Assembly (NCBI RefSeq): GCF_001465545.3
Contig: NZ_CP013480.3
Coordinates: 1,550,001 to 1,614,000 of the forward strand
DNA: 64,000 nt
Direction: 5' to 3'
Source of the DNA: Pandoraea norimbergensis
GTDB lineage: Bacteria; Pseudomonadota; Gammaproteobacteria; Burkholderiales; Burkholderiaceae
How positions within the stretch are numbered: position 1 is the first letter of the stretch; each line of letters opens with the position of its first letter. The notes under the pieces were generated by a model. It had not been told where the DNA came from and ran no database searches. It saw nothing but the letters and a program-made list of their open reading frames with translations. Both the position numbers and the translations under genes were made by a program. Below are positions 30,902-40,203 of this stretch, piece by piece.

Positions 30902-30939
30902 CTGTGAAATTCGATTGATATTGTTGTGATATTTCACAG
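30902..30939. promoter_or_regulatory. 9-bp inverted repeat at the DUF2848 operon leader
   Basis: CTGTGAAAT at 30902-30910 and ATTTCACAG at 30931-30939 are perfect inverted repeats separated by 20 bp. One arm overlaps the ribosome-binding site of the first gene, so it could act as the GntR operator or form an mRNA hairpin. Confidence 0.55.
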
Positions 30940-31368
30940 TGCGACGCGACAAAACGCAAGTAAAAAAATTTCATCGGAAGGGGCGATTCGCAGGAATTTT
31001 GGGGAATTTTTTGTGAAGAGCCCCGTCAATCATGGGTTGCGCGCGTCTCCGCCCATCGCGTATATTGATTCGGCGCGCGCGGGTTGTATCGCGGTCGCAC
31101 TGTGCCTTGCGGACATTCCCCCTGCGTTGGACCTCCAGCGCCGGGTATCCGAATGAGGCGCATGCAAGACCGATCGCCCGGCGGCAAGCCCGCGCCAGGG
31201 GCGACACGCGCAACGTCTATCAAGCCGGCAGGGTCTCAGCCGGCTTCCCACCTTTATCAAGCATCACGCCTTGTGTTGGCGCGGCGGCCTTCGGGTTGCG
31301 GCGCGGCGTTTGGCGTGACATCAAGAACAGCAATACCGGCGTAACACGCCGCGGGGAGAACGTATCGG
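30940..31368. other. Intergenic stretch upstream of the cation/proton antiporter
   Basis: About 430 bp without a supported gene. It contains divergent promoter-like AT-rich DNA near 30905-31010 and GC-rich sequence towards the antiporter. Small frames here overlap in several registers and show no family similarity. Confidence 0.4.
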
Positions 31369-33168
31369 ATGCATCACGCCATCGACTTCATTCAGGACCT
31401 GGCCGTCATCATGCTGCTTGCCGGCATCGTGACGGTCATCTTCAACCGGTTCCGGCAACCGGTCGTGCTCGGCTACATCGTGGCGGGCGTGATCATCGGC
31501 CCGTACACACCGCCGTTTGCCCTCATACATGACGAGAAGACGATCGGCATTCTGGCCGAACTCGGGGTCGTGTTCCTGATGTTCTCGCTGGGGCTGGAAT
31601 TCAGCTTGCGCAAGCTCGCACGCGTGGGTGTGACCGCGTTCGTGGCGGCGCTGACCGAGATCGTGTTGATGCTCTGGATCGGCTACGAGATCGGCCGCTT
31701 CTTCGGCTGGAAGGCGATGGACTCGATTTTCCTCGGGGCCATGCTGGCGATTTCGTCGACCACCATCATCGTCAAGGCACTCGACGAACTCGGCATGAAG
31801 AAAGAGCGCTTCGCACAGCTCATCTTCGGTGTGCTGATCGTGGAAGACGTGCTGGCCATCGGCATGATCGCGCTGCTCTCGGGCATTGCCATCAGCGGCT
31901 CGGTCGATGCGGGCGAAGCCACGTTCACGCTGGGCAAGCTGCTGCTGTTCATGGTCGTGTCGCTCGTGGTGGGCATCTTGCTCGTACCGCGCATTCTCGG
32001 CTACGTGGCGAAGTTCAAGAGCGACGAGATGTTGCTCGTGGTGGTACTCGGCCTGTGCTTCGGCTTCTGTCTGCTGGTTATTCAGATGGGCTACAGCGTG
32101 GCACTCGGTGCGTTTCTCATCGGCGCGATCATGGCCGAAGCGCGAGAGTTGCACACCATCGAGCGGCTGGTCGCGCCACTGCGCGACATGTTCAGTGCGA
32201 TCTTCTTCGTGACCATCGGGCTGCTGCTCGATCCCCATGTGCTCAGCACGTACATCGTGCCGATTCTGGTGATTACGGTGGCAGTGGTGGTCGGCAAGAT
32301 CGTGTCGTGCGGGCTCGGGGCGTTCATGTCGGGGCAGGATGGCAGAACCTCGATGCGGGTGGGCATGGGCCTGTCGCAGATCGGTGAGTTCTCGTTCATC
32401 ATCGCGTCGCTGGGGCTGTCGCTGAAGGTGACGAGCGACTTTCTGTATCCGATTGCCGTGGCGGTGTCGGTCATCACGACGCTGCTCACGCCGTACCTGA
32501 TTCGTGGCGCCGATCCGTTCACGGGCTGGCTCGGCCGTGTGATGCCGGGGCGTCTGTCGTATGTGCTCGGGCAATACACGCAGTGGCTGCAAAGCATTCA
32601 ACTGACGGGCGACAGCGCGGCCATCGTGGGCATCGTGCGACGCATTGTGGTCAGCGTGGCGATCAATCTGGCGCTGGTGGTGACGATTTTCCTCGGCGGC
32701 GCGTTCTTCTACCGCCGTCTGGCGGAATTGATGTCGCCGTGGGTGCGCGATCCGAGTCTGCAAAGCGCGGTGGTCTGGGGCGGTGCGCTCGTGGTGTCGC
32801 TGCCGTTCCTGATTGCGGTGTATCGCAAGCTCAAGTCGCTCTCGCTGCTGCTTGTCGAGTTGTCGGTGCCGCCGAGCCTGACGGGACGCTATACGCTGCA
32901 AGTGCGTCGCGTGGTCGCCGAGATTCTGCCGATCGCGGCAATGGTCGGCGTGATTCTGCTGGTGGCGGCGCTCTCGGCGAGCATTCTGCCGTCGACCGAG
33001 ATGATCGTGCTGATCGTTGCGGGGACGGTGGTGCTGGCCGTGGTCATGCGAAGCTGGTTTGTGCGCATGCACGCCAAGCTGCAAATCGCGCTCAAGGAAA
33101 CCATGGAGCACCAGCCGGAAAGCGATCACGGTGGCGGCCCGCAGGGCGGTGGTGGTGGTTCGCACTGA
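31369..33168 (+). CDS. CPA2 monovalent cation/H+ antiporter (KefB/C-like, no RCK domain)
   Basis: A 599-residue inner-membrane antiporter. The first 400 residues are a CPA2 transport domain with about 12-13 helices: QPVVLGYIVAGVIIGP, FLMFSLGLEFS, ISSTTIIVKAL and the conserved acidic helix LIVEDVLAIGMIALL. Unlike KefB and KefC it has no C-terminal NAD-binding RCK/TrkA-N domain. Instead residues 410-599 form another membrane block of about four helices, ending in a His/Gly-rich tail (GGGPQGGGGGSH). GGGAGA precedes ATG 31369. It may export K+ or Na+ in exchange for H+; ion specificity cannot be read here. Confidence 0.88.
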   Translation: MHHAIDFIQDLAVIMLLAGIVTVIFNRFRQPVVLGYIVAGVIIGPYTPPFALIHDEKTIGILAELGVVFLMFSLGLEFSLRKLARVGVTAFVAALTEIVLMLWIGYEIGRFFGWKAMDSIFLGAMLAISSTTIIVKALDELGMKKERFAQLIFGVLIVEDVLAIGMIALLSGIAISGSVDAGEATFTLGKLLLFMVVSLVVGILLVPRILGYVAKFKSDEMLLVVVLGLCFGFCLLVIQMGYSVALGAFLIGAIMAEARELHTIERLVAPLRDMFSAIFFVTIGLLLDPHVLSTYIVPILVITVAVVVGKIVSCGLGAFMSGQDGRTSMRVGMGLSQIGEFSFIIASLGLSLKVTSDFLYPIAVAVSVITTLLTPYLIRGADPFTGWLGRVMPGRLSYVLGQYTQWLQSIQLTGDSAAIVGIVRRIVVSVAINLALVVTIFLGGAFFYRRLAELMSPWVRDPSLQSAVVWGGALVVSLPFLIAVYRKLKSLSLLLVELSVPPSLTGRYTLQVRRVVAEILPIAAMVGVILLVAALSASILPSTEMIVLIVAGTVVLAVVMRSWFVRMHAKLQIALKETMEHQPESDHGGGPQGGGGGSH

Positions 33169-33230
33169 GTTGCACGGATTGAAGTGACTGACGGCGCGAA
33201 GGATGTTGCGCCGTAGTCGCCTATAAAAAA

Positions 33231-33265
33231 AGCCCGCCGGAGCATGGTCTCCGGCGGGCTTTTTT
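33231..33265. terminator. Strong bidirectional intrinsic terminator
   Basis: AGCCCGCCGGAG at 33231-33242 pairs perfectly with CTCCGGCGGGCT at 33249-33260 around a 6-nt loop; TTTTT follows on the plus strand and a matching T-run (33224-33230) on the minus strand. It lies between the convergent antiporter and thioesterase genes. Confidence 0.9.
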
Positions 33266-33362
33266 GTTCCGTGCCCTGACGTAATCCGCGTATTACGCCT
33301 CGCGCCGCTCGCCCCTTCGATCTCGCGGGCTTACGACCTCTCGACCTCTCGACCTCGCGGCC

Positions 33363-33962
33363 TTATCCCTTGCGCGGCGGGAAGTCGAAGACTAGGCAAG
33401 TCGTGGTCGCGTGTGCGTAGAGCGTGCCGTCCGGTCCGACGATACGGGCTTCGGCAATCCCGACCTGACGCCCGACCTGAATCACTTTGCCTTCGGCGCG
33501 CACCAGCGGCACGTCACGCGTGAGCGCGCGCACCATATTCGTCTTGAGTTCGAGCGTGGTGTAGCTGCGCCCGGCGGGCAACGTCGAATGGATGGCACAT
33601 CCAACGGCGGAATCCAACAGCGTGGCGAACCAGCCGCCGTGGATCGAGCCGAGCGGGTTGTAGTAGGGAAGCGCCGGTTTGCCCTGAAAGATCGCGTGAC
33701 CATCGGCGATATCGATGGCGATGAACCCGAGCGTTTCGCTGATCGGCGGCATCGGCAGCTTGCCGTCGAACATCGCCTGAAAAATCTCGTTGCCTGACAG
33801 GCCGATGACGTCCGATGGGTTCGCCACGCCATAGCGAGCTGCGCCATCGCGCTCGACCCGTGCACGCACGGCGGCTTCGTCGGCTTGCCACTGGGCAAGC
33901 ACCGCAGCAGCATCGGGTTTGTCGGATTTGACGGATTTGAGGGTGGGGGCACTCTGCGTCAT
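33363..33962 (-). CDS. PaaI-like hotdog-fold thioesterase
   Basis: A 199-residue protein. The hotdog domain lies in the C-terminal two thirds: ALPYYNPLGSIHGGWFATLLDSAVGC is the substrate/CoA-binding and catalytic segment typical of PaaI-type acyl-CoA thioesterases, followed by YTTLELKTNMVRAL and the VGPDGTLYAHATTTC strand. The N-terminal 55 residues are a helical extension. GAGGAAG precedes the ATG. The gene is monocistronic with a strong terminator upstream of the neighbouring convergent antiporter. The acyl substrate is unknown. Confidence 0.85.
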   Translation of the reverse strand: MTQSAPTLKSVKSDKPDAAAVLAQWQADEAAVRARVERDGAARYGVANPSDVIGLSGNEIFQAMFDGKLPMPPISETLGFIAIDIADGHAIFQGKPALPYYNPLGSIHGGWFATLLDSAVGCAIHSTLPAGRSYTTLELKTNMVRALTRDVPLVRAEGKVIQVGRQVGIAEARIVGPDGTLYAHATTTCLVFDFPPRKG

Positions 33963-34116
33963 GACGTCTTCCTCGTAACTTTTATGATGATAGGCATGTC
34001 AGGCGATTATAGAAGCGGTTTCGCATGACCGTGTATCACGGCGTTAGAGGGAAATGTCGACGGGGCCAGTGTGGGTATCGCATCCCGGAGAGCGTGCGAT
34101 ACCCATCTCGGCGTGC

Positions 34117-34845
34117 TTACGCTGCTTGCGCCTGATCGCGGCGGTACGTCGCCAGTTCGTCGATCGTGAGGATCGGCAGGTTGTGCAATTCGGCAAAGCG
34201 CTCGATCTCGGCGCCACGCGTCATGGTGCCGTCCGGGTTCATGAGTTCGCACAACACGGCGGCTGGCTTCAGGCCGGCGAGCATCGCCAGATCGACCGAA
34301 CCTTCCGTGTGGCCGCGGCGCGTCAGCACGCCGCCCGGCTGCGCACGCAGCGGAAAGACATGACCGGGGCGTGACAGATCCGACGGCTTGGCGTCGTCGG
34401 CAATGGCGGTGCGAATGGTGGTCACGCGGTCAACGGCAGAGACGCCGGTCGTCACGCCCTGACGTGCTTCGATCGTTACCGTGAATGCGGTGCCGTAACG
34501 GCTCTGGTTCTGGTCGACCATGGGCGGCAGATCGAGACGGCGCAGGGTTTCGTCGGGCAGGCAGAGGCAGACGATGCCGCTGCACTCGCGAATCAGCATG
34601 GCCATGGTGGCGGGCGTGATCTTCTCGGCAGCGATGATCAGATCGGCTTCGTTCTCGCGGTCGAGATCGTCCATGAGAATGACGGGACGGCCCTCGCGCA
34701 TCGCTTCGAGCGACGCGGCAAGGCGCACTTCGACCGGCGGCAGATTGGCGAACGCGGGGTAGGCCAACAGGTTGTCGTCCGCGTTGGCGGCGGTGGCTGT
34801 CGAAGCTTGCGGTACGGCTTGGGTGTTGCTGGTATTGACGGACAT
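34117..34845 (-). CDS. ribB: 3,4-dihydroxy-2-butanone-4-phosphate synthase
   Basis: A 242-residue monofunctional RibB that converts ribulose 5-phosphate to dihydroxybutanone phosphate and formate in riboflavin synthesis. Active-site motifs are [10 protein letters not shown] (metal-binding acidic loop), [25 protein letters not shown] and [12 protein letters not shown]. There is no GTP cyclohydrolase II domain. The first 35 residues are a Thr/Ala-rich extension. AGGAG precedes ATG 34845. It stands alone, away from any other rib gene, and is controlled by an FMN riboswitch in its leader, so it is expected to be shut down when FMN is plentiful. Confidence 0.96.
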   Translation of the reverse strand: MSVNTSNTQAVPQASTATAANADDNLLAYPAFANLPPVEVRLAASLEAMREGRPVILMDDLDRENEADLIIAAEKITPATMAMLIRECSGIVCLCLPDETLRRLDLPPMVDQNQSRYGTAFTVTIEARQGVTTGVSAVDRVTTIRTAIADDAKPSDLSRPGHVFPLRAQPGGVLTRRGHTEGSVDLAMLAGLKPAAVLCELMNPDGTMTRGAEIERFAELHNLPILTIDELATYRRDQAQAA

Positions 34846-34907
34846 GAAACGCTCCTCGCGTAAATGGATCGGGCGAAAAACGTTTCAGGGCATGCGAACG
34901 GACGTCA

Positions 34908-34928
34908 CCATGGGACGGCATCCCATGG
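34908..34928 (-). promoter_or_regulatory. Expression-platform hairpin of the FMN riboswitch
   Basis: CCATGGGA at 34908-34915 pairs perfectly with TCCCATGG at 34921-34928. It lies between the riboswitch aptamer and the ribB ribosome-binding site and is a candidate expression-platform hairpin. No T-run follows, so translational control or an antiterminator role is more likely than a simple terminator. Confidence 0.45.
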
Positions 34929-34943
34929 AGCGCGGGTATCGAC

Positions 34944-35117
34944 GCATCTTCTCTCATCCGGACTATGACCGTCGGCTCTGGCTTCGCACCAGATCTGCTG
35001 ACCCTGCCTGTGTTGCGAAAGCAACGGTGGCAAGCGCTCGCGGGCTCATGAGCGTGCAGCGCGAACTGCACCTCTCACATACCGCCGGTGGGGACTTTCA
35101 CCCCGCCCTGAAGACGT
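34944..35117 (-). ncRNA. FMN riboswitch (RFN element) upstream of ribB
   Basis: On the minus strand the conserved RFN blocks appear in order: CGTCTTCAGGGCGGGGTGAA and AGTCCCCACCGGCGGT, then AGCCCGCGAGCG, then GGTCAGCAGATCTGGTG and the closing ACGGTCATAGTCCGGATG with AGAGAAGATGC. The aptamer binds FMN and represses ribB. Ends are set by the P1 stem GCATCTTC/AAGACG and are accurate to a few bases. Confidence 0.95.
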
Positions 35118-35361
35118 GTATGCCAAGGACGCAGCGTGTCATGAATGCCATGAGTGCCCCAAAGGGCGGCGACTGCATCTTCAGCGAGACAAAGCGTAGC
35201 ACAAGGTGCGGGAAGTCTGCTCGGGAGGCAGCGTTGGCGGCAGGGGAATGCGGGGGCGGTAATTGCGTGTCCGGGGGCAGTTGTGAGGTGCGGTGCTGCG
35301 CGGGGAATGTGGGGGAACGACGATGCGGAGGACGTGGGTGGAAGTCCGGGGAGCGGGGCGT

Positions 35362-35385
35362 CCGTGAGGCGGGCCCGCCTCACGG
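35362..35385. repeat. 24-bp perfect palindrome downstream of copZ
   Basis: CCGTGAGGCGGG is followed directly by its exact reverse complement with no loop. It lies 18 bp past the copZ stop and could fold as a terminator stem (no T-run) or act as a protein-binding site. Confidence 0.6.
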
Positions 35386-35402
35386 TTCTCCGGCCGCCGT
35401 GC

Positions 35403-35600
35403 TTAGTTGGTGCTCTTGACCGTATAGCCGGCGTCGGCGATGGCTGCCGTCACTTCTGCCGGGGAGAGGCGGCTGTCGACATCGACACGGCCTGCGCCCA
35501 GATCCACATTGACCTTCGCGGCAGCGTCACGCTCGGTGATGGCACGCGTGACGGCCTTGACGCAATGACCGCAGCTCATTCCTTCGACTTGTACTTGCAT
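35403..35600 (-). CDS. copZ: Copper chaperone CopZ (single HMA domain)
   Basis: A 65-residue ferredoxin-fold metallochaperone. The copper-binding motif GMSCGHC is at residues 7-13, followed by the beta-alpha-beta pattern ending IADAGYTV. It binds Cu(I) in the cytosol and delivers it to the P-type ATPase. AGGAG precedes ATG 35600. Its promoter has a CueR-type dyad between -35 and -10, and it is divergent from copA. Confidence 0.95.
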   Translation of the reverse strand: MQVQVEGMSCGHCVKAVTRAITERDAAAKVNVDLGAGRVDVDSRLSPAEVTAAIADAGYTVKSTN

Positions 35601-35690
35601 GATGTACTCCTTGAGTAACTGACCAACAGGTTCGAGGTTGGGGGAGCCCGGAGGCTTTCGTAACTTCGGTTTCCCTCTCGACGTGAAGCG

Positions 35691-35721
35691 ATCATAGACC
35701 TTCCTATAACGGGAAGCTCAA
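35691..35721 (-). promoter_or_regulatory. CueR-type promoter of copZ (19-bp spacer)
   Basis: On the minus strand TTGAGC (35721-35716), a 19-bp spacer and TATGAT (35696-35691). The spacer contains the dyad CTTCC-N7-GGAAG, the CueR/MerR arrangement in which the activator distorts an overlong spacer. Confidence 0.85.
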
Positions 35722-35916
35722 GCGATTTTTCAGCCTATTCGTGTGACGCGTCAGACGCGGCCCAAACCCGGGTGGTTCCGGTGGCGTTATGGTGATGGCT
35801 TGTCTTGCGATGGGTTTGCGTTCTCGCCGTCGGCCCGCCGATGCCCGGCAATCGCTCGCCAGAGGATGGCCAGCGGCCGCCGAGGCATTATGTCGCGGCG
35901 AGTTGCCGCAATACGC

Positions 35917-35947
35917 TTGACCTTCCTGTCATGGCAAGGTCTATGCT
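35917..35947 (+). promoter_or_regulatory. CueR-type promoter of copA (19-bp spacer)
   Basis: TTGACC at 35917-35922, a 19-bp spacer at 35923-35941 and TATGCT at 35942-35947. The dyad ACCTTCC-N7-GCAAGGT spans the spacer and matches the CueR operator. It lies about 37 bp before the copA start. Confidence 0.9.
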
Positions 35948-35983
35948 TCGACACATGATGACAGTGCTCATGGAGGCGCTCAA

Positions 35984-38602
35984 ATGACTCAGAACTGGTC
36001 GGTCGGCATCGAAGGCATGACCTGCGCTTCGTGCGTGACGCGTGTCGAGAAGGCATTGCGGCGCCTCCCCGGCGTCGCCAACGCGACGGTCAATCTCGCC
36101 ACGGAGACGGCGGCGGTGGAGGCATCGCCGGACGTGACGCCGTCGGCATTGCTGGGCGCCGTGGAGCATGCGGTGAGCGACGCCGGCTATCAAGTTGCGG
36201 AGCAATCGTTCGAGTTGGCCATCGGCGGCATGACCTGCGCGTCGTGTGTCGGACGTGTCGAAAAAGCGTTGCGTGCGGTGCCCGGCGTGGTGGAGGCGAG
36301 CGTTAATCTGGCGACGGAGAAGGCCACGGTGCGCGGCGTTCGCGGCGCGGTGGATGCGGCCGTACTCACGGCTGCCGTGCAGAAGGCAGGCTACGAAGCG
36401 ACGCCGGTCACTGACCCGGCGGCCGAGGCGGCCTCGCATGAGGGCCCGGCGTGGTGGCCGGTTGCCGTAGCGGCGGTGCTGTCGTTGCCGTTGTTGTTGC
36501 CGATGCTGCTCGAACCGTTCGGGGTGCATCTGATGCCGCCGTCGTGGGTGCAATTTCTGCTCGCCACGCCGGTGCAGTTCTGGCTTGGCGCCCGGTTTTA
36601 TCGCGCGGGTTACAAGGCCGTACGGGCCGGCAGCGGCAACATGGATCTGCTCGTCGCGCTGGGGACGACGGCCGCTTATGGCTTGAGTCTGTACGAATGG
36701 TGGCGCGCGCCCGAGGGCAGCATGCCACATCTGTATTTCGAGGCGGCGGCGGTCGTCATCACATTGGTGCTGCTCGGCAAGTGGCTTGAGGCGCGCGCCA
36801 AGCGCCGTACGGTCGAGGCGATCCGCGCGCTGGCGGCGCTGCGTCCGGAGACGGCGCGTGTGCTGCGAGACCCGCATGGCGCGGCCAATGAAGTGAGCGT
36901 GCCGCTCGGTCAGGTGGTCGTCGGCGATTGGGTCATCGTGCGTGCCGGTGAACGGTTGCCCGTCGACGGCGTGATTCGCGACGGCGCGAGTCAGCTCGAT
37001 GAGTCCTTGTTGACCGGCGAGCCGTTGCCGATCGACAAGGCGGCAGGCGACACCGTCGTCGGCGGTTCGATCAACGGCGCGGGGACATTGCGTGTCGAAA
37101 CGACGGCCGTGGGTGCCGATAGCGCGCTCGCTCGCATCATTCGCATGGTCGAAGACGCGCAGGCGGGCAAGGCGCCGATTCAGCGTGCCGTCGACCGGGT
37201 GGCCGCCGTGTTCGTGCCGGTGGTCGTAGTGATCGCACTCATCACGCTGGTGGCAGGCTGGGCCTTGGGAATCGGGTTCGAAGCCGCCATGCTCAATGCA
37301 GTGGCAGTGCTGGTGATTGCTTGCCCGTGTGCGCTGGGGCTGGCGACACCCGCCGCGATCATGGTGGGCACGGGAGCCGCCGCGCGGCAGGGCATTCTGA
37401 TCAAGGATGCCGAGGCACTTGAACTGGCGCATCGCGTGAGCGTCGTCGCCTTCGACAAGACGGGCACGCTGACCGAAGGCAAGCCACGTCTGGTGGCCTA
37501 CTTGCCCGCACCGGGTGTGGAAGCCCAAACGCTGCTGCGCTGGACAGCGGCCGTGCAGTCGGGAAGTTCGCATCCGTTGGCGAAGGCTGTGATCTCGGCC
37601 GCTGACGAGGCCGGTCTCGCGGCTAATGTGCCGGTCGCGAGCGACATTGCGGCGTTGCCGGGACGTGGCATGCGCGCTCGCGTTACCGAGTCGGGTGTCG
37701 TGCACGCGCTGCAATTGGGCAATGCACGGTTGCTCGACGAACTGCATGTGTCGCAAGGCGAATTGGCGCAGGAGGCCGCACGGCTGGCCAGCGAAGGGCG
37801 CACGGTGTCGTGGCTGGTGGATATGGGGCGCGATGTCGGTGGCAACGTGGGTGGCATCGGCGATGGCGAGGCTCAGGCAAGTGCCGATGCGAACGGTATC
37901 GAATCTCCCCGGTTGCTGGGTTTGCTGGCCTTCGGCGACACCGTCAAGGCCTCGGCGCGAGAGGCAGTCGAACGGCTGCACGCATTGGGCGTGCGCACGG
38001 TGATGGTGACGGGCGACAACGCTGGCAGTGCCAATGCGGTAGCGGCGGCGCTGGGGCTCGACGAGGTGCACGCCGATGTGTTGCCTGAGCATAAGGCGCA
38101 AGTCATAACGCAACTCAAGCGCGACGGCGCGGTCGTAGCGATGGTCGGCGACGGTATCAACGACGCCCCGGCACTCGCGGCAGCCGATGTCGGCATCGCC
38201 ATGGGGTCCGGTACCGACGTCGCGATGCAGACCGCCGGTATTACGCTCATGCGTGGCGACCCGCTGCGGGTTGCCGACGCCATCGACGTGTCGCGCCGCA
38301 CATGGTCGAAGATCCGGCAAAACCTGTTCTGGGCGTTCGCGTACAACGTGGTCGGCATCCCGCTGGCCGCCTTCGGGTTGTTGAGTCCGGTAATCGCCGG
38401 GGCGGCGATGGCACTCAGCAGCGTGAGCGTCGTGAGTAACGCGCTGTTGCTGCGCCGCTGGCGTCCGGCGAATAGCACGATCGGGGCGGGTGGAGCGGGC
38501 GCAGCGACGGCGGTTGCGGGCGTGGGAGAGAACGGAGCGCCGGGGCAAGCTGCCCGGGCGGCGCCGGGCGATTTGCCCGGGCACACGCCGAACGGCGCAT
38601 AA
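35984..38602 (+). CDS. copA: Copper-exporting P1B-type ATPase CopA
   Basis: An 872-residue inner-membrane Cu(I) export ATPase. Two N-terminal metal-binding domains each carry GMTCASC (Cys14/Cys17 in the first; the second near residue 82). Membrane helices surround the CPC ion-binding motif (447-449); the phosphorylation site is Asp491 in DKTGT, the actuator loop has TGEP, and the hinge region GDGINDAP lies near residue 725. The C-terminal 45 residues are a Gly/Ala-rich tail. GGAGG at 35972-35976 precedes the ATG. The promoter is a CueR-type element. It works with CopZ and CueR. Confidence 0.97.
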   Translation: MTQNWSVGIEGMTCASCVTRVEKALRRLPGVANATVNLATETAAVEASPDVTPSALLGAVEHAVSDAGYQVAEQSFELAIGGMTCASCVGRVEKALRAVPGVVEASVNLATEKATVRGVRGAVDAAVLTAAVQKAGYEATPVTDPAAEAASHEGPAWWPVAVAAVLSLPLLLPMLLEPFGVHLMPPSWVQFLLATPVQFWLGARFYRAGYKAVRAGSGNMDLLVALGTTAAYGLSLYEWWRAPEGSMPHLYFEAAAVVITLVLLGKWLEARAKRRTVEAIRALAALRPETARVLRDPHGAANEVSVPLGQVVVGDWVIVRAGERLPVDGVIRDGASQLDESLLTGEPLPIDKAAGDTVVGGSINGAGTLRVETTAVGADSALARIIRMVEDAQAGKAPIQRAVDRVAAVFVPVVVVIALITLVAGWALGIGFEAAMLNAVAVLVIACPCALGLATPAAIMVGTGAAARQGILIKDAEALELAHRVSVVAFDKTGTLTEGKPRLVAYLPAPGVEAQTLLRWTAAVQSGSSHPLAKAVISAADEAGLAANVPVASDIAALPGRGMRARVTESGVVHALQLGNARLLDELHVSQGELAQEAARLASEGRTVSWLVDMGRDVGGNVGGIGDGEAQASADANGIESPRLLGLLAFGDTVKASAREAVERLHALGVRTVMVTGDNAGSANAVAAALGLDEVHADVLPEHKAQVITQLKRDGAVVAMVGDGINDAPALAAADVGIAMGSGTDVAMQTAGITLMRGDPLRVADAIDVSRRTWSKIRQNLFWAFAYNVVGIPLAAFGLLSPVIAGAAMALSSVSVVSNALLLRRWRPANSTIGAGGAGAATAVAGVGENGAPGQAARAAPGDLPGHTPNGA

Positions 38603-38728
38603 TGAATCGATCAGGGGCGACGCACTGGGGGATCACGCCCGATGCGGCGCCCAGATCTCAACGTGACTTGAAATTCGCCGAAAGCGACCTCATCTGCTTG
38701 ATATCGTCTGTCTTCCGGCGTCAGGTCC

Positions 38729-39550
38729 ATGCTGCCGAATATGAATAGTCTGCATATCGCGAGTTACAACATCCACAAGGGCTTTTCCGCATTCAACCGT
38801 CTGCGGGTCCATGAGTTGCGCGCCGGGCTGGAAGGGCTCGCGCCGGATCTCGTGTTCTTGCAGGAGGTGCAGGGCATGCACCAGCGCCATGCCTCGCGCC
38901 ACAGCAACTGGCCGATACAGCCGCAGCACGAGTTTCTGGCGGGCGGCATCTGGCGCGACCACGCTTATGGGCGCAACGTGGTGTACGAGCACGGACACCA
39001 CGGCAATGCCATTCTGAGCCGCTATCCGATCGTCAGATCGGACAATCACGACATCACCACCTATAGTTTTGAAAAGCGCGGCATGTTGCACTGTGAAATC
39101 GCGGTGCCGGGCTTGCGGCAGCCGTTGCATTGTCTTTGTGTGCATTTGTCGTTGGCCGGGCCCGGACGCCGCCGGCAGTTCGACATGCTGGCAGAGCGCG
39201 TGGCAGACGGCATTCCGGCGGATGCGCCGCTGATCATTGCCGGCGATTTCAATGACTGGAGCAATCAGGCGGACCGGCTGCTCGCAGAGAAACTGGCGCT
39301 GACCGAAGTATTTCAGAACCGGGTGGGGCGTCCCGCCCGTAGTTTTCCGAGCGGCTTGCCGCTTTTACGACTTGACCGCATTTACGCACGCGGCTTTGAT
39401 ATCGAAGGGGCGGAGGTGTTGCATGGCCGCCCCTGGTCGAGAATCTCCGATCATTCGCCCATCAGCGCCCGGCTTATGCCGTCGGACGATGAGAAAGCGT
39501 CAATGAATGGTGCTTCCACCCCGCCGTTCAACCCTCGATCCCCCCTGTGA
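38729..39550 (+). CDS. Endonuclease/exonuclease/phosphatase (EEP) family hydrolase
   Basis: A 273-residue metal-dependent hydrolase of the EEP superfamily. Catalytic blocks: ASYNIHKG (residues 11-18), FLQEVQG with Glu46 as a metal ligand, IAGDFNDWS, LDRIYARG and the terminal SDHSPISA. There is no signal peptide. The fold covers DNA-repair nucleases, phosphodiesterases and phosphatases; the family within it is not settled here. It lies between copA and cueR, 7 bp before cueR, so they are probably cotranscribed, but a copper role is not implied by its sequence. Confidence 0.85.
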   Translation: MLPNMNSLHIASYNIHKGFSAFNRLRVHELRAGLEGLAPDLVFLQEVQGMHQRHASRHSNWPIQPQHEFLAGGIWRDHAYGRNVVYEHGHHGNAILSRYPIVRSDNHDITTYSFEKRGMLHCEIAVPGLRQPLHCLCVHLSLAGPGRRRQFDMLAERVADGIPADAPLIIAGDFNDWSNQADRLLAEKLALTEVFQNRVGRPARSFPSGLPLLRLDRIYARGFDIEGAEVLHGRPWSRISDHSPISARLMPSDDEKASMNGASTPPFNPRSPL

Positions 39551-39557
39551 GGCAGCT

Positions 39558-40148
39558 ATGAACATCGGACAAGCGGCGCAGGCCAGCGGCGTGACGGCCA
39601 AGATGATCCGGTACTACGAAAGTATCGGCCTGATGCCCCCGAGCCCGCGCTCCGACGCCGGTTATCGGCGTTATGGCGAGCAGGATCTGCACCTGCTGCG
39701 TTTCATTCGTCAGTCGCGGCGGCTGGGCTTCGGCATCGATCAGATACGCCAGTTGCTCGCGCTCTGGCAGGACCGTGGGCGCTCCAGCGCGCAGGTCAAG
39801 GCGCTCGCGCAGTCGCATGTCGACGAGCTCAATCAACGTATTGGGGAATTGGTCGCCATGCGCGACACGCTCTCGCATCTGGCCGTGCACTGCCATGGCG
39901 ACGATCGTCCCGACTGCCCGATTCTCGAGGGCATTGCCGCAGCCACCTTACCGACGCCTTCCAGCGCATCGGCAGCATCGACGCCGGTGACGGCATCGGC
40001 CGGAGGCGCTAGTGCGGTGGCATCCACGGCGGGCGCAGCGAATGTGCCGGTGCAGCAAGCGGCGGCGACAGGGGGCGCCGCCGGGGCACCGTCAGGGACA
40101 TCGGGCAAAGACGGGGACGCTCAGGCGTGCCACGTGCCACAGGGCTAA
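39558..40148 (+). CDS. cueR: Copper-responsive MerR-family regulator CueR with extended tail
   Basis: A 196-residue MerR-type activator. The winged helix-turn-helix (MNIGQAAQASGVTAKMIRYYES) and the dimerisation helix match CueR, and the Cu(I)-binding cysteines are at exactly the E. coli positions, Cys112 and Cys120 (CHGDDRPDC). CueR normally ends near residue 135; here about 60 residues of Ala/Ser/Gly-rich sequence follow, ending with an additional CHVPQG. GAGG precedes ATG 39558, and an upstream in-frame extension overlaps the EEP gene. It should activate the copZ and copA promoters, both of which have matching operators. Confidence 0.93.
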   Translation: MNIGQAAQASGVTAKMIRYYESIGLMPPSPRSDAGYRRYGEQDLHLLRFIRQSRRLGFGIDQIRQLLALWQDRGRSSAQVKALAQSHVDELNQRIGELVAMRDTLSHLAVHCHGDDRPDCPILEGIAAATLPTPSSASAASTPVTASAGGASAVASTAGAANVPVQQAAATGGAAGAPSGTSGKDGDAQACHVPQG

Positions 40149-40203
40149 GCCGGTCGGCGCGGCGCTGCCAAGCGCTTGCGCATCGTCTCAGATCACCCAT
40201 GAT

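Noticed and set aside
31321..33165. 614-codon minus-strand frame over the antiporter
   Set aside because: Shadow frame rich in His, Arg and Gln with no hydrophobic core; the antiporter on the plus strand is clear.
35154..35618. Plus-strand frame across copZ
   Set aside because: Arg/Gly/Cys-rich shadow; copZ on the minus strand has the GMSCGHC motif and good start signals.
35888..38584. 898-codon open frame on the minus strand
   Set aside because: Antisense shadow of copA, which has every expected ATPase motif.
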